Assembly (NCBI RefSeq): GCF_020509005.1
Contig: NC_063014.1
Location: 3,844,001-3,908,000, forward strand
Direction: 5' to 3'
Origin: Fulvia fulva
Taxonomy: Eukaryota > Ascomycota > Dothideomycetes > Mycosphaerellales > Mycosphaerellaceae
Length of the DNA: 64,000 bases
Shown here one piece after another: positions 61,202 to 64,000 of this stretch. A program made the position numbers and the translations under genes. Position 1 is the stretch's first letter; each line of letters starts with the position of its first letter. The notes beneath the pieces were generated by a model. That model saw nothing but the letters and a program-made list of their open reading frames with translations, was not told the DNA's origin and did not search any database.

Positions 61202-64000
61202 TGCCTCATACCAACAAGCTAACCATCATTCAGTACAATGTCAATAAAAGCAAGGACAAGGTCCAGAGGAGCTTCCTGCAAGCCCTGGACCTAGAGGTAC
61301 ACCACACTGTGGCAATACAAGAACTATGGATCAGCCCACATACCAGAATCCCCTCAACAGTGAAGAGCCCAGAGTATCACTCGGTGGTCAACAGAACAGA
61401 GGGAGTCCCAAGGTCCTGCATCTACATCAGTAAGAAGGTGTCAACTAAGGACTGGCAAGCCTTGCCAAGGGCTGACAGGGACATTACTACAATACAATTA
61501 ACGACATCACATGGCCAGATCCTGGTCCACAGTGTGTATAACCCACCCCCAGAGTCTAGGAGTAGCACACAGCTACACACATTGGAAAGACTTCCAGAGG
61601 CAATGAGTCAACAAGCGCAGAACATAGTGGTTGGGGACTTTAACCTCCATCACCCAACATGGGGATCAGACTTCTCCCCAGCATACCACTTCCTGGCAGG
61701 CAGGCTTATTAGCCAGATGGAGACAGCCCAGCTAGGCCTAGTCACACCAAAGGGAACAGAAACATAGGCAAGAAACAACAGCTCTAGCACACTAGACCTG
61801 TGTTTTATGTCCCATGCCCTGACACAGAAGGTGGAGAGTTGCAAAGTGAGCAGCCACCTTGAGTCCTCATTAGATCACCTCCCAATCCAGACGGACATCC
61901 AGCTCACGGTTGAGGAAGAGAGGAAGCCAGAAGAGAAGCTCAACTGGAACAAGGCCAACTGGTCACTAGTGCAGGAACAGCTAGAGGGTGAACTTGAATA
62001 GGTGAACATAGACAACTTGTACACAACAGAGGGGATTGACCAGGCTGCCACACAACTGGTGACAGCCATAGAGAGAGCAGCCCAAGCCCACATACTCAAG
62101 AAGAGGTGGTCACCATACCAGAAGACATACTAGACACATGAAGGCACAACCAAGGTCAAGGACGTAAGAAGGGCAAGGAGAAGATGGGAGGAACAACATA
62201 CCCAGGCCAATTGGGAGACCTATAACAATGCCTGCCAAGCCAAGAAAGCACAGATTAGGAGGGACAAACAGCAAGAATGGAGGTCTACTGTTGGGATGAT
62301 CACAGAACATCCAGAACAAATCTGGAGGCTAGCCAAGTGGGCAAGGAAGCCCGAAGATGAGAAGAACTCCCTACCCTAGTTTCCCCTAATACAAGACCAG
62401 AGAGGACAGGTGCAAACCACTCTTAAGGGGAAGGCAGAGGCATTTGCAAGCCATTTCTTTGGGATCTAGGTGGAGGCAGACCTCAGCAACATCCTAGGAG
62501 CTCACATCCCACAACCAAGAGAGGCCAGCTGGCATGTAGATGCTAAGGAGATTGAGGGAGTCATTAAGAAACTCAAGGGAAACAAGGCCCCAGGCCCGGA
62601 CAAGATCCCCAACTGCTACCTGAAGGTATGTAGAGACCTTATCATCCCAGTACTGGCACCAATCTTCACCCAATGTATGGCATAAGGCTATTGCCCAGGT
62701 ATCTTCAAACAATCCCTCATATGTGTCCCAAGGAAACACTAGAAAGAGGACTACACCAAACTAAAGTCATATAGGCCAATTGCATTGCTGAACACAATAG
62801 GAAAGCTCCTTGAAAAGATCATTGCTCAGAGGCTGACAGGGATTGTGGAGGAACATAACCTCCTCCCAGCAACACAGATAGGGGGCAGGAGAAAGGGATC
62901 CACCCTCACAACAGTGGAGCTAATTACAGAACAGACAAGACACATCTGGCACTATAGCAACAATAGAGTAGCATCACTGCTCTCACTTGACATATCAGGA
63001 GCCTTCGACAATGTCTCCCACACTAGGCTCATCCACATCCTAAAACAGAAGGCTATCCCAACATAGATCGTCACATTTGTGCAACCATTCCTCCAAAACA
63101 GAACAACCCAAATCCCCCTTAGAACCTATAAGGCCCCACAGACACTAACAGCACGCACAGGGATCCCACAAGGATCCACACTCTCACCAATCCTCTTCCT
63201 CCTCTTTGTGGGAGACCTAATGCCACTCCTGGAGACAACAAACACTACAGCATCAGGATTTGTAGATGACACAAACATCCTAGCATGGTCAGACTCGAAA
63301 GAACACAACTGCAACCTCCTCGAGGAAAGACATAAACAGTGCGAGAAATGGGCAAGGGAGCACGGGGCAAAATTTGCACCAGACAAGTACTAGCTTATCC
63401 ACTTTAGCAGGGCAAAGACAAAACACAATTTGTAGGCATCAGCACAGATCCAGGGCTTTGGAACTCACCCTACACAGGAACTCAGGGTCCTAGGGATATG
63501 GCTGGACCCAAAGCTTAGCTGGGGTCCATAGGTGAAGAAGGCTCCGGCAAGAGCAGACACAAATAGACAGTCTATAGAAAGGCTTACAGCCTCCACATAG
63601 GGCGCAACCTTCTCTAAGGCAAGGATCATGTACAAGGCTATTGTCAAACCTGCAATGATGTATAGAGCAGCAGTCTGGGCAGCAGCAAAGCACACCCTAA
63701 AGAGGATTGAGGAACCCCTTAACAGAGCCTAAGCAGCCTGCCTGAAGAGAGTACTTGGGGCCTACAAGTCAACTCCCTACAAGACATTGGAAATGGAGTC
63801 AGGAACTGCTCCTATCAAAGAATACCTCCAAGGTCTAAGGAGCCAATATGCAGGCAAGACATCTGCATACCAAGTACAGGGAGCCATCCAAGCAGCCACC
63901 CTGAAGATCAGAACCCAATGTACAAGGAAGAGGAGACCCAACAGGCCACACATAATCCCACAAAAGGAAAGAGACCTTGCAACATTTCAAGAGATCACGG
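61201..64000 (+). pseudogene. LINE-C ORF2 (endonuclease-RT), about a dozen TAG/TAA stops, 3'-incomplete
   Basis: The start ATG at 61201 overlaps the ORF1 stop as TAATG. The endonuclease has TIIQYNVNKSKDKVQ, VAIQE, VVGDFNLHHPTW (61627-61662) and SSLDHLPIQT. RT has NKAPGPDKIPNCYL (62581-62622), SYRPIALLNTIGKLLEKI (62767-62820), SLLSLDISGAFDNVSH (62977-63022), GIPQGSTLSPILFLL (63160-63204) and SGFVDDTNILAW (63255-63290). The frame never shifts over 2.8 kb. Only nonsense changes disrupt it: TAG at 61765, 61999, 62743, 63064, 63391 and others, and TAA at 62683. All are explained by CAG/CAA or TGG mutation. The RT active-site FVDD is intact. Confidence 0.87.

Larger units (their letters stand above)
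60082..64000 (+). mobile_element. LINE-C: lightly RIPed LINE related to LINE-B, runs off the window
   Basis: CA and TG are common again, yet both frames are dotted with TAG/TAA at Gln/Trp positions. ORF1 (from about 60110) and ORF2 (from 61201) are in conserved LINE-B-like arrangement. Similarity starts inside ORF1, so the 5' end is probably truncated. The 3' end is beyond the window. Confidence 0.88.

Noticed and set aside
1..64000. CRISPR arrays, rRNA, tRNA genes, telomere repeats
   Set aside because: No regularly spaced repeats or RNA gene structures were seen. A single TTAGGG near 35130 is not a telomere array.

Overview
The window is a repeat-dense, nested-transposon block from a filamentous ascomycete (Pezizomycotina). 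The evidence is repeat-induced point mutation (RIP): over most of the window CA and TG are almost absent and TA takes their place, and stops in the decayed frames sit where Gln or Trp codons are expected (TAG/TAA). Short GT..AG introns with a CTGAC branch site, fungal Ty1/copia and chromodomain Ty3/gypsy elements, and APE-type LINEs agree. The species cannot be named from this. No rRNA, tRNA, CRISPR or bacterial feature was seen.

Layout. 1-2709: RIP-decayed gypsy (Gypsy-3). 2710-2800: inverted LTR piece. 2801-4010: RIP-decayed copia pol. 4420-5150: decayed pogo/Fot1 transposase. 5151-5990: 3' end of a LINE-B, split by a solo LTR. 6190-11205: RIP-decayed LINE-A (+) with a nested solo LTR. 11206-12243: 5' part of a second LINE-A (-). 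12303-13434: pogo-like element with long terminal inverted repeats. 13437-14840: decayed sequence of unknown origin. 14846-20382: young, un-RIPed Ty1/copia (Copia-1). 20388-32199: LINE-B (+), split at 21239-28200 by a young, un-RIPed chromovirus (Chromo-1). 32200-32892: decayed unknown. 32893-34976: un-RIPed island holding the only host-type gene, a three-exon small secreted protein. 34977-35240: MITE-like inverted-repeat element. 35241-36190: transition back to RIPed DNA. 36190-39439: LINE-B' (+). 39440-51660: RIP-decayed chromovirus (Gypsy-2), split at 43091-47976 by a mostly un-RIPed LINE-A. 51661-52500: 5' part of another LINE-A (-). 52590-57960: LINE-D (-). 58082-60081: 3' part of a LINE-A (-). 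60082-64000: lightly RIPed LINE-C (+), running off the end.

How it fits together. At least three layers can be separated by RIP state: saturated old elements, lightly hit copies (LINE-C, the 5220-5454 solo LTR), and clean young insertions (Copia-1, Chromo-1, the 43-48 kb LINE-A). The young insertions lie inside old RIPed sequence, as expected for a transposon sink.

Most interesting points: an antisense Zn2Cys6-like coding frame inside Chromo-1; a textbook -1 frameshift signal at its gag/pol junction; a LINE-A copy missing exactly 55 bp with GT..AG ends, as if reverse-transcribed from a spliced RNA; and an effector-like secreted-protein gene isolated in the RIPed block.
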